In this document: one piece after another, positions 10,720-18,060 of the stretch
Layout of the letters: each line of letters begins with the position of its first letter
Numbering within the stretch: the first letter of the stretch is position 1
Assembly (NCBI GenBank): GCA_020848455.1
Contig: JADLAB010000008.1
Location: forward strand, 1 to 54,493
Length of the DNA: 54,493 nt
DNA from: Polyangiaceae bacterium
Lineage (GTDB): Bacteria; Myxococcota_A; Polyangia; Polyangiales; Polyangiaceae
Reading direction: 5' to 3'
Notes under the pieces: model-generated
The model's database searches: none
What the model was told of the DNA's origin: nothing
The model's input: only the letters and a program-made list of their open reading frames with translations
Translations under genes and position numbers: made by a program

Positions 10720-11799
10720 CTAGAAGCGCCCGCCGAGCCCCACGACGCCCCCGTCCGGTCCGAGCGACACGACCGGTGCAAGCGCCGTGCTCTCGGCCGG
10801 CTCGCCGCCCGAGCTCGTGGCGCCGACGACGATGCCCGCGATGCCGGCGGTGAGCGCCACGACGCCGGGAATGCCGAGGCCGAGGAAGACCGCGAAGGAC
10901 GTCCTCTCGCTCCGGTAGTCGCCGTCGAAATTGTAGTCCGGCGGGCAGCTCTGTCGGTCGGCGCCGCAGTTCTCCTCGATGGTGCTCGCCGCCTTGCCTT
11001 GGCCGACGCGCGCGATGACCGCGACCGTCGTCATCGCGAGCCCGGTCACGCCGACGACCCACGGCCAGACGCCGATGCCCCCGCCGGAGCTGTCGTCGTC
11101 CGGGCCCGCGCCGGGGCCGGCACCGGGCGTCGGGGTCGGCGCGATCACCTTGCCGCCTGCGGGCTCGGGCGCCGGCTTCGCGGCCGCGTCCACCGCGAGC
11201 GCAGGAATCGCGACGGTCTGCTGGTCGCCCTCCTTGCCGACGGTCACGCTCTTGGTCCACGCGACTCGCCCCGGCGCGCTCGCGGCGAGCGCGTGGTCGC
11301 CGGGATCGACGGCGAAGGGGATGCCGAACGTGAAGACGGGTCGGCCGTCGAGGGTCACCGCGAGGACGACGCCCGCCTCCGGCGGCGGCGGGTCGAGACG
11401 CAGGTGCGATAGCTTCGGGGCGAGCGCCGCCGCGAGGTCGCGCCCCTTCTGTGCGTTGTCCTTGCGGTTCTCGCTGTCGGCCAGCTTGAAGGCGTCCTTG
11501 TACTCGGTCCACGCGGTCGCGGTGAGGCCCTGCTGCTCGTGACAGCTCGCGAGCAAGAGCAGCGTGCCGGAGCGCGCCTCGGCCTTCTGGCTCGCCTCGA
11601 GCAGGGGGCATGCTGCCTTGAAATCACCCTTCTGCATCGCGTCGAGGCCCGCCTGGAAGGCGGACTCGGCCTCCGGATTGCCGGCGAGGACGACCGGCGC
11701 GAAGCCGAGCACCGAGAGGCCGAGAGCGGAGGCGGCGAGGCGAGCGGCGAGGCGAGCGGCGAGGCGAGCGCGAATCGTTCGTTTCATGCTGGGGCTCAT
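10720..11799 (-). CDS. Exported TPR/PEGA-type protein coupled to a kinase
   Basis: 359 residues. An Ala/Leu signal peptide ends near VVLAGNPEAE. TPR-like helices follow (ESAFQAGLDAMQKGDFKAACPLLEASQ), then a PEGA-like beta domain (VVLAVTLDGRPVF to HALAASAPGRVAWTKSVTV) and a Pro/Ala linker. Two hydrophobic segments (WPWVVGVTGLAMTTVAVIA and FLGLGIPGVVALTAGIAGIV) probably cross the membrane. This layout recurs in myxobacteria next to Ser/Thr kinases. The ATG at 11799 overlaps the kinase stop as ATGA; a second in-frame ATG at 11787 is possible. The coupling suggests fixed stoichiometry with the kinase, perhaps as its envelope partner or substrate (inference). Confidence 0.78.
   Translation of the reverse strand: MSPSMKRTIRARLAARLAARLAASALGLSVLGFAPVVLAGNPEAESAFQAGLDAMQKGDFKAACPLLEASQKAEARSGTLLLLASCHEQQGLTATAWTEYKDAFKLADSENRKDNAQKGRDLAAALAPKLSHLRLDPPPPEAGVVLAVTLDGRPVFTFGIPFAVDPGDHALAASAPGRVAWTKSVTVGKEGDQQTVAIPALAVDAAAKPAPEPAGGKVIAPTPTPGAGPGAGPDDDSSGGGIGVWPWVVGVTGLAMTTVAVIARVGQGKAASTIEENCGADRQSCPPDYNFDGDYRSERTSFAVFLGLGIPGVVALTAGIAGIVVGATSSGGEPAESTALAPVVSLGPDGGVVGLGGRF
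11735..11770. repeat. Three perfect 12-bp tandem repeats inside a signal peptide
   Basis: The unit GCGAGGCGAGCG occurs three times without change and encodes Leu-Ala-Ala-Arg units in the n-region of the exported TPR/PEGA-type protein. Copy-number change would lengthen or shorten the signal peptide by four residues in frame. Confidence 0.85.
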
Positions 11800-13388
11800 C
11801 GGTCGCAGACGATCAGGGTGCACGCGGGTGCGGCGGTCTTCACGGGCGGGGACGAGGTGGTCTTGGACGCGGTGACCGGTGGTCGGGCCGTGGTCGTCAC
11901 GAACCCGGTCGGCGGGCTCTTGGCCGCGGCCGAGCTCGACGCGGACGCGGGCGCGGACGCCGCGTCGCTTGCGCTCGCGGTGGCGGAAATCGCAGGCGCG
12001 GCCGACGTCGCGGACGTGGCCGTCGGGGCGCTCGTCGCGGTGCCCGTCGGCGCCGCGGTGCCCGTCGCAGCGGCCGCGGGGTCGGAGCCGGCCGCGCTCG
12101 AGCCGCCCGAGACGACGACGTAGGCCGCGACGGCGCCCCCGCCGAGCAGCCCCAGCGCGAGGACTCCGAACAGGAGCCCGTGCCGGCTGCGCCCTGCGGG
12201 CGTGGCGGGCGCCGCGACCGCCGCATGGGTGCCGGCGCCGACCGAGAGCGCGGGCCCGAGCACCGTGGCGCCCTTGTCGGTCTCCGGCGGCGGCAGCGAC
12301 GAGGTGCGGCCGGTGACGAGACCACTCGCACCCGCCTGCCCCGCGAGCCACTCGGTCGTGTCGGGGGTGCTGCGCGCGACCCCGCGGCCGGTCGGCGTCC
12401 GGGCGCCGGGGCCCGTCAGCGAGCCCGACGTCGCGCCGCCACCCGCGAGCTGGGCCGCTATGGCGGCCGCCCCGTGGGCCGGCACCGGCACGCCGAGGGC
12501 CTCGGCGAGCGCGGCCACGGTGGCGAGGACGCCGGGGTAACGGTCCGCGGGCTTGTCGGCGGTCGCGCGCGCGAACCACGCGTCGAAGCTGGGTGGCAGT
12601 GCGATGTTCCGGCGCGCGCGGGCGCGCTCGGACGGCGGCTCGGGGATGGCGGTCGCGATGGCCATGAGCAGCTGGATGACCGTCTCGGCCGCCGCCTCCT
12701 CGACCGCCCAGTAGGGCTCGCCGACGAGCAGCGTGTAGGCGATCTGCGCGAGCGCGTAGGCGTCGGTCGCCGGGCCGATCGCCTGCGGCGCGGAGATCTG
12801 CTCGGGCGAGATGTAGAGCGGCGTGCCGAGCACGCCGCGCGTGGCCTTCACGTCCTTGTCGCCCTCGAGCACCTTGGCGATGCCGAAGTCGAGCAGCTTC
12901 ACGCGGGGCGCGCCGTCGTCGCGATAGGTGACGAACAGGTTCTCGGGCTTGAGGTCGCGGTGGATGACGCCGGCGGCGTGCGCCTTGTCGAGCGCGAGCG
13001 CCGCGTGCCAGAGGTAGACCACCGCCTCGGCCGGCTGGCGCGGCCCGTGCTTCGCGATGAGCGCCGCGAGCTCCTGGCCCTTCAGGAGCTCCATGACGAT
13101 GAACGGCGCACCCGTCGCCTCGTCGATCCCGGCGTCGAGCACCTCGGCGATGTGCTCGCTCTCGATGTCGGCGGCCACGGTGGCCTCGCGCCGGAAGCGC
13201 GCGCGCATGTCGGGGTCCGCCACGACGCTCGGCAGCATGACCTTGAGGGCGCGGCGCCGCCGCGTCTCGAGATGCTGGACCTCGTAGACGGCGCCCATGC
13301 CGCCCGCAGCGATGCAGCGCTCCACCCGGTAGCGTCCGCGATCGAAGGTTCCACCAATGGGTAGATAGGAGGGGTTCTGAGGATCCAT
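11796..13388 (-). CDS. Transmembrane Ser/Thr protein kinase
   Basis: 530 residues. The kinase domain spans about residues 20-300: glycine loop AAGGMGAVYE, catalytic Lys49 (ALKVML), HRDLKPEN (143-150, Asp145), DFG (167-169) and YISPEQ in the APE position. A Pro/Ser/Thr linker leads to one membrane helix (LLFGVLALGLLGGGAVAAYVVV). A Ser/Ala/Thr-rich external tail follows and ends with two Cys (ACTLIVCDR). This is a Hanks-type (PknB-like) membrane kinase with no recognisable external sensor fold. The ATG at 13388 has AGAAGG 4 nt upstream and is preferred to the adjoining GTG at 13391. Its stop overlaps the start of the TPR/PEGA-type gene. It is divergent from the SGNH hydrolase. Confidence 0.92.
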   Translation of the reverse strand: MDPQNPSYLPIGGTFDRGRYRVERCIAAGGMGAVYEVQHLETRRRRALKVMLPSVVADPDMRARFRREATVAADIESEHIAEVLDAGIDEATGAPFIVMELLKGQELAALIAKHGPRQPAEAVVYLWHAALALDKAHAAGVIHRDLKPENLFVTYRDDGAPRVKLLDFGIAKVLEGDKDVKATRGVLGTPLYISPEQISAPQAIGPATDAYALAQIAYTLLVGEPYWAVEEAAAETVIQLLMAIATAIPEPPSERARARRNIALPPSFDAWFARATADKPADRYPGVLATVAALAEALGVPVPAHGAAAIAAQLAGGGATSGSLTGPGARTPTGRGVARSTPDTTEWLAGQAGASGLVTGRTSSLPPPETDKGATVLGPALSVGAGTHAAVAAPATPAGRSRHGLLFGVLALGLLGGGAVAAYVVVSGGSSAAGSDPAAAATGTAAPTGTATSAPTATSATSAAPAISATASASDAASAPASASSSAAAKSPPTGFVTTTARPPVTASKTTSSPPVKTAAPACTLIVCDR

Positions 13389-13412
13389 CACACCTTCTCG
13401 CGCATCGGGCCG

Positions 13413-13441
13413 AGTCTACGCCACTCGCGCCGCGCTGTCGC
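13413..13441 (-). promoter_or_regulatory. Possible promoter of the kinase operon
   Basis: On the minus strand GCGACA (13441-13436) and TAGACT (13418-13413) are 17 nt apart. Transcription would begin about 18 nt before the ATG at 13388, enough to include its AGAAGG ribosome site. The rest of the divergent gap 13389-13606 shows nothing else clear. Confidence 0.3.
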
Positions 13442-13606
13442 CATTCGGTGCGTCGATCGAGGTGCCGTCGCGTGAGGGCACGAGATCGTCGCCAGCTGCG
13501 CCGCTTTCGGCTGTTGGTGGAGGGCCCGAGGCGATAAGGTCGTCCCCGTCCGGGGACGTGCACGCGAGGTGCGCCCGCGGGCGAGGAGCATGGGAGAGGA
13601 CGTGGC

Positions 13607-14473
13607 GTGGCAGCGATGAGCGGCGAGTTGCGGGCGGCCGTGCTGGCGCTCTTCGGGGCCGCCATCGTGGGCAGCGCGAGCGCCGACGACGGGCCCAAGA
13701 AGCCCCCCGCGGCCGAGCCACCCCCCGCCTCGACCGCGTCCGCGACGGAGGTCGCGCCGGTCGCGCCGAGCGCGGCACCCGCCGCGGCGCGGCGCCGCTA
13801 CGCCGTCGCAGCCATGGGCGACTCCTTGACCGACCCGAAGTCGCACGGCGGCAAGTACCTCGAGCTCCTGCGCCAGCGCTGCCCGCTGTCGCGCTTCGAC
13901 TCGTACGGCAAGGGCGGCAACATGGTGAACCAGATGCGCGCCCGCTTCGCCCGCGACGTCTTCGGCGACCCGCTCCCCGTGGCCGCGAGCGCCGGCCCGC
14001 CGGTCGTGGCGGTGCCGGTCGACCCGCTGGCCCCGCCGGGGGTCGCGGAGGGCGGCCCGAGGCCGGCCTACACCCACGCCCTCGTGCTCGGCGGCATCAA
14101 CGACATCTGCAGCGACGAGACCGCGCTGCGCACCAACGACCAGATCGAGACCGACCTCGGCGCCATGTACGACCTGGCCCACGCGCGGGGCCTCTCGGTC
14201 GTCGCGCTCACGCTGCCGCCCTGGGGCGGCTTCAAGAAGTTCTACAACGCGCGCCGGGGCCGCTCGACGCGCGAGATCAACCAGTGGATCCGGGACCAGA
14301 AGGCCCTCGGCAAGGTGGACGCCGTGCTCGACGTCTACCCGCTCCTGTCGTGCGGCAAGCCCACCGAGCTCTGCGAGAGCTACGGCCTCAAGGACCACGT
14401 GCACTGGAGCGCGAAGGGCCACGCGGTCGTGGGCGAGGCGCTCCACCGCCAGGTGTTCTCCGACTGCGAGTGA
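13607..14473 (+). CDS. Exported SGNH/GDSL-family hydrolase
   Basis: 288 residues with a signal peptide (cleavage near SASADDG) and a Pro/Ala-rich linker to about residue 60. The four SGNH blocks are in order: MGDSLTD (nucleophile Ser), GKGGNMVNQM (Gly), LGGINDIC (Asn) and DHVHWSAKGH (Asp and His). The protein is therefore a predicted esterase, lipase or carbohydrate deacetylase of the periplasm or surface. The substrate cannot be told. GTG at 13607 was chosen because GGAGAGG (13593-13599) lies 7 nt upstream, while the in-frame ATG at 13616 would be 16 nt away. The next gene starts 10 bp after its stop. Confidence 0.85.
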   Translation: MAAMSGELRAAVLALFGAAIVGSASADDGPKKPPAAEPPPASTASATEVAPVAPSAAPAAARRRYAVAAMGDSLTDPKSHGGKYLELLRQRCPLSRFDSYGKGGNMVNQMRARFARDVFGDPLPVAASAGPPVVAVPVDPLAPPGVAEGGPRPAYTHALVLGGINDICSDETALRTNDQIETDLGAMYDLAHARGLSVVALTLPPWGGFKKFYNARRGRSTREINQWIRDQKALGKVDAVLDVYPLLSCGKPTELCESYGLKDHVHWSAKGHAVVGEALHRQVFSDCE

Positions 14474-14483
14474 GCCGTCCTTC

Positions 14484-15119
14484 ATGAGCGACCCCCATCG
14501 AGCCGCCATCCTGCGGCGCCGCGCGCTGTTCGTGACCTCCGCCCTCGGCGCGCTCGGGTGCGCGGGGCCGCGGCCGACCCATGCCGAGGGCGGCAGCGCC
14601 CCGAGCGGTGCCGTCGTGAGCGTCCCGACCGCGAGCGGGGAGTCGCCTCTCGTCGCCGCGACCGCGAGCCCGAGCACGAGCCCGAGCTCGCCCGCTCCGG
14701 CGCCGGTCGGCAAGCTGCCGCCGCTCGACGTGCCCGCGGACGTGAGCGACGCGGCCCGCCCGTACTTCGAGCACCTCGCTACGGCCGTGCCGGAGGTCCA
14801 CGCGGCGCTCGATGCGCTCCCCGTGCCGCGCGACTGCCCGATCGACAAGCCCGCGTGCGAGGCGGCGTGGAAGGAGCTCGCCGCGGGGCTCGTCGAGCTC
14901 GACGAGCGGATCGGCAGGCTCGAGCCGCGTTGCCCGGGCAGCTCGACCGACGCGCAGCGCTTCGCGCAACGGCTCGCCGCGCACCGCGCGCACATCGCCG
15001 AGCGCCGGGCCGCGCTCGTGGCGGCCGTGGCGACGACCGCGCGCTGGGTCGCGATGTTCGAGGCGGCCGAGCAGGCCGTGCCGCGCGTCTGCTTGAAGTA
15101 CGCCTGCCGGGACTGGTGA
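14484..15119 (+). CDS. Small predicted lipoprotein, unknown
   Basis: 211 residues. The N-terminus RRRALFVTSALGALGC is a lipoprotein signal with lipobox ALGC. A Ser/Ala/Pro linker of about 45 residues leads to a helical domain rich in Ala, Glu and Arg (AWKELAAGLVELDERIGRLE to AAHRAHIAERRAALVAAVA). Six or so Cys in the mature part (RDCPIDKPAC, EPRCPG, RVCLKYACRDW) suggest disulfides. No family was recognised. It lies 10 bp after the SGNH hydrolase and is probably co-transcribed. No ribosome site stands out at the ATG, so the start is moderately certain. Confidence 0.7.
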   Translation: MSDPHRAAILRRRALFVTSALGALGCAGPRPTHAEGGSAPSGAVVSVPTASGESPLVAATASPSTSPSSPAPAPVGKLPPLDVPADVSDAARPYFEHLATAVPEVHAALDALPVPRDCPIDKPACEAAWKELAAGLVELDERIGRLEPRCPGSSTDAQRFAQRLAAHRAHIAERRAALVAAVATTARWVAMFEAAEQAVPRVCLKYACRDW

Positions 15120-15188
15120 CCGGCGCGCCTACCCGAAGCCCCGGCCCCGTGAGGCGCGCCTCGCCGAGGTGTGCGGGTGCCGAGCACT

Positions 15189-15217
15189 TTGGGGCGGCGG
15201 GCGCTTTGCGCTAATCT
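15189..15217 (+). promoter_or_regulatory. Promoter of glgC, leaderless type
   Basis: TTGGGG (15189-15194), a 17-nt spacer and TAATCT (15212-15217) are followed after 8 nt by the ATG of glgC. Transcription would start at or next to the start codon. No Shine-Dalgarno sequence is present. Confidence 0.45.
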
Positions 15218-15225
15218 CCGGCCCG

Positions 15226-16482
15226 ATGCGCCTCGAAGAACCCGCCATCGAGCTCTCGAGCGTCCTCGTGATGATCCTGGCCGGCGGGGAGGGCCGTCGG
15301 CTGGGGCCCCTCACGAGCGATCGCGCCAAGCCCGCGGTGCCCTTCGGCGGCCGCTACCGCATCATCGACATCGTCCTGTCGAACTTCGTCAACTCCGGGC
15401 TCACGCGCATCAAGATCCTCACGCAGTACAAGAGCGCCTCGCTCGAGGAGCACGTGGCGCGCGCCTGGCGTCTGTCACCGATGCTCGACAGCTACATCGA
15501 GACCATCCCGGCGCAGCAGCGCACCGGCAAGAGCTGGTTCCGCGGCTCGGCCGACGCCGTGTACCAGTGCAAGCACGTCATCGAGGACGAGAAGCCGGCG
15601 CTCGTGTGCATCTTCGGCGGCGACCACATCTACAAGATGGATGTGCGCCCGATGGTGGCCGAGCACGTGGCGCGGGCGGCGGACCTCACGATCGCCACCA
15701 TCCCGGTGCCGCTCGCCGAGGCGCGCGCCTTCGGCGTCATCGACGTCGACGCCGACTTCCGGGTGCGCGGCTTCCTCGAGAAGCCCGCCGACCCGCCGCC
15801 CATGCCCGGGCGCCCCGACATGGCGCTCGCCTCGATGGGCAACTACGTCTTCAACACCGACGTGCTCCTGCGCGTGCTCGAGGAGGACGAGACCCTCGAG
15901 ACCAGCATGCACGACTTCGGTCGCGACATCCTGCCGGCGATGGTGGCGCACGGCGACAAGGTCTTCGCCTACGACTTCCAGCAAAACAAGGTCCCGGGCG
16001 AGGAGAACGCTCCCTACTGGCGCGACATTGGGACGGTCGACGCCTTCTGGGCCGCGCAGATGGATCTCGTGGCCATCCGCCCGCAGTTCAGCCTCTACAA
16101 CCACCGCTGGCCGATCCGCACCGGGCTCAACCACGACCCTCCGGCGAAGTTCGTGTTCCGCGACGAGGCCGAGGGCCGCGTGGGCACCGCGACCGAGAGC
16201 CTGGTGTCGCTCGGCTGCATCATCTCCGGCGGCCGCATCCACCAGTCGGTGCTGTCCAATCGCTGCCGCGTGAACTCGTTCAGCGAGATCGAGAAGAGCG
16301 TGCTCTTCGAGAACGTCGTCATCGGGCGGCACGCGAAGATCCGCCGCGCGATCGTCGACAAGGACGTCGAGATCCCGGCCAACATGGTCATCGGCTACGA
16401 TCTCGCGAAGGACCGCGAGCGCTTCTACGTGAGCGAGGGCGGGATTGTGGTCATCCCGAAGCGCGCCAAGATCGCCGGTTGA
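15226..16482 (+). CDS. glgC: Glucose-1-phosphate adenylyltransferase GlgC
   Basis: 418 residues, normal for the family. It makes ADP-glucose from glucose-1-phosphate and ATP, the committed step of bacterial glycogen synthesis. Motifs: LAGGEGRRLGPLTSDRAKPA (nucleotide loop), GGRYRIIDIVLSNFVNSG, RGSADAVYQ, IFGGDHIYKMD (metal Asp), GFLEKP (glucose-phosphate Lys), YWRDIGTVDAFW and the C-terminal left-handed beta-helix repeats. The allosteric N-terminal region is present. The start at 15226 follows from the leaderless-type promoter and from conservation; the frame is open further upstream but without support. No other glycogen gene is nearby. Confidence 0.95.
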   Translation: MRLEEPAIELSSVLVMILAGGEGRRLGPLTSDRAKPAVPFGGRYRIIDIVLSNFVNSGLTRIKILTQYKSASLEEHVARAWRLSPMLDSYIETIPAQQRTGKSWFRGSADAVYQCKHVIEDEKPALVCIFGGDHIYKMDVRPMVAEHVARAADLTIATIPVPLAEARAFGVIDVDADFRVRGFLEKPADPPPMPGRPDMALASMGNYVFNTDVLLRVLEEDETLETSMHDFGRDILPAMVAHGDKVFAYDFQQNKVPGEENAPYWRDIGTVDAFWAAQMDLVAIRPQFSLYNHRWPIRTGLNHDPPAKFVFRDEAEGRVGTATESLVSLGCIISGGRIHQSVLSNRCRVNSFSEIEKSVLFENVVIGRHAKIRRAIVDKDVEIPANMVIGYDLAKDRERFYVSEGGIVVIPKRAKIAG

Positions 16483-16507
16483 CGGCGCCGGCGGGCGGGC
16501 TTAGCTC
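16479..16507 (+). promoter_or_regulatory. Promoter of the TerB-like gene, leaderless type
   Basis: TTGACG (16479-16484, overlapping the glgC stop codon), a 17-nt spacer and TAGCTC (16502-16507) lie 6 nt before the ATG at 16514. The -35 matches five of six consensus bases. No ribosome site is present. Confidence 0.5.
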
Positions 16508-16513
16508 TCGGGC

Positions 16514-16906
16514 ATGCAGGAGCAAGAGATGGCGATCCTGCGCTCGCTCGTCAGCGTGGCGTGGGCGGACGGCACCTTCGAGGAGCGCGAGACCAAGATG
16601 CTCGACGCGCTGCTCGAGTCCTTCGGCGCGAGCCCCGACGAGGCGCGCGAGGTCCGCGAGTACGCGGCCACGAAGCGCGGGCTCGACGACATCCCCATCA
16701 CCGATCTGTCCGCCGACGACCGGCGCACGCTCCTCAATCACGCCGTCCTCTTGAGCTGGGTCGACGGGGCGCAGCACGACGACGAGAAGGCGTTCCTCGG
16801 CAAGCTCTCCGACAAGCTGCACATCCCCGCGGACGAGGCGAGCGCCATCATCGCGGCGGCGAACGCGCGCTCGCAGCGCCTGATCGGGCTGCTCGCCGCG
16901 GAGTGA
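16514..16906 (+). CDS. TerB-like (tellurite-resistance/DjlA-type) small protein
   Basis: 130 residues, all helical. Two repeats, VSVAWADGTFEERETKML and VLLSWVDGAQHDDEKAFL, carry the Trp-x-Asp-Gly and downstream Glu/Asp pattern of TerB-like domains, which bind divalent metal. Such stand-alone proteins are common; their role is mostly unknown, with proposed links to membrane-associated stress sensing. The ATG at 16514 sits 6 nt after the -10 of its own promoter. It converges on the DUF4846 gene with a 27-bp gap. A role in tellurite resistance should not be assumed. Confidence 0.75.
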   Translation: MQEQEMAILRSLVSVAWADGTFEERETKMLDALLESFGASPDEAREVREYAATKRGLDDIPITDLSADDRRTLLNHAVLLSWVDGAQHDDEKAFLGKLSDKLHIPADEASAIIAAANARSQRLIGLLAAE

Positions 16907-16933
16907 GCGCCGCCTGCCGCGCGAGCGCCGAGG

Positions 16934-18001
16934 TCAGTCGAGGCGTCGCAGCGCGCTCCACGCGAAGGTCGGCCAGAACGGCGTCGTGAGGCCGGGCCCG
17001 TCGGGGTCGACGGCAAACCACGCGCTGTCGCGCAGAGCCGCGTGCGCGGGCGCGGGCCGCAGCACCTGGAAGCTCTGCGCCGGCATGTAGCTCTGCCCGA
17101 GCAGCACGGCGCGCCGCCCGTCCGCGGCGCGCGCGAGGTCGAGGACGAGCACGGCGTGCCCCGGCGCCCCCGGCTGGATCACGAAGTCGCCCGGACGCAG
17201 CGCGTCCACGCCCACCGGGCGCGCCTGCTTCGCGAGCGAGCCGGTGTTGGCGAACATGAACACCTGATCGAGGTAGGCGCGGAAGGCCCGGTGGTCGTCG
17301 GGGGCCGTGGCCTTCGCCCGCGCTTCCCAGCGGATCGAGCGCCCCTCGGACACCACGCGCTCGCCGCGCTGGTAGCGCTGGTAGGGTAGCTCCTGGCCGT
17401 TCGCCAGCCGGTAGCGGAGATCGCGCACGCCGCGTGCCCACGACCACTCGCCCCAGAGCCGCATGATGGCGTCGGCGCACTGCTGCAGATCGGCCTTGCC
17501 GACGTCGAGTGCGGCGACGGCGGCGATGCGCGGGTCGCTCGCCTCGTGCAGCGTCGTCCCGTCGAAGCTCACGACCGGCGTCCCCGCGGCGGCGAGGGGC
17601 AGAGCGCGGAGCCACGCACCGAAGGAATCGGCCTCGAGCGGGAGCCGCTCGAAGCCGGGCGGCGGTGCGAAGCGGCCGGCGACCGTGTCCACGGCGGGCG
17701 GCACGGCGAGGGTCGCGTCGGCGAGCCACGGGTAGGCCTCGACGGACGGGCGAGCTCGGTCGGGCGCCCCGGCGCTCGCGGTCGGCCGTGGCGCGGCGGC
17801 CGTGGCCGAGCCGCTCGCGGCGCCCTCCGGGGCCCGAGCCGCCTCGCCGGTGCGGCGCGCGCTCGCCGTGGTCACCGGCGCACCGGCGCCGGCGGTCGCG
17901 TGGGCCGTCCCGGGCGCGGGGTCTCCGGCCGCGCCGGGCACGCACCCGGCCGCGACGAGAGCGAGCGCGAGGTGGACGCCGCGGCGGCCGAAGGGGCCCA
18001 T
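16934..18001 (-). CDS. DUF4846-type lipoprotein
   Basis: 355 residues. The signal peptide ends in LVAAGC. After an Ala/Thr-rich linker (to about residue 85), the conserved domain starts at YPWLADA. It shows the family's landmarks in order: SFGAWLRALPL, VSFDGT, DVGKADLQQCADAIMRLWGE, FRAYLDQVFMFANTGSL, PGDFVIQPGAPGHAVLVLDL and LLGQSYMPAQSFQVL. DUF4846 proteins are exported and of unknown function; the GHA and SYMPAQ motifs resemble an enzyme core (Cys/His candidates QQCAD and GHAV). TATGCG on the minus strand ends 6 nt before the ATG (18013-18008), like the leaderless promoters found elsewhere here, but no -35 is visible. Confidence 0.85.
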   Translation of the reverse strand: MGPFGRRGVHLALALVAAGCVPGAAGDPAPGTAHATAGAGAPVTTASARRTGEAARAPEGAASGSATAAAPRPTASAGAPDRARPSVEAYPWLADATLAVPPAVDTVAGRFAPPPGFERLPLEADSFGAWLRALPLAAAGTPVVSFDGTTLHEASDPRIAAVAALDVGKADLQQCADAIMRLWGEWSWARGVRDLRYRLANGQELPYQRYQRGERVVSEGRSIRWEARAKATAPDDHRAFRAYLDQVFMFANTGSLAKQARPVGVDALRPGDFVIQPGAPGHAVLVLDLARAADGRRAVLLGQSYMPAQSFQVLRPAPAHAALRDSAWFAVDPDGPGLTTPFWPTFAWSALRRLD

Positions 18002-18060
18002 GCGAAGCGCATAGCGCGTCCGCGCGGCGCGCGCGCGGGCGCGAGCACGAAACGGCCGGC

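Noticed and set aside
10720-13698. A 992-codon frame covering the kinase region and the TPR/PEGA-type gene
   Set aside because: The kinase lies in a different frame with intact motifs; the real gene in this frame begins at 11799 with a signal peptide.
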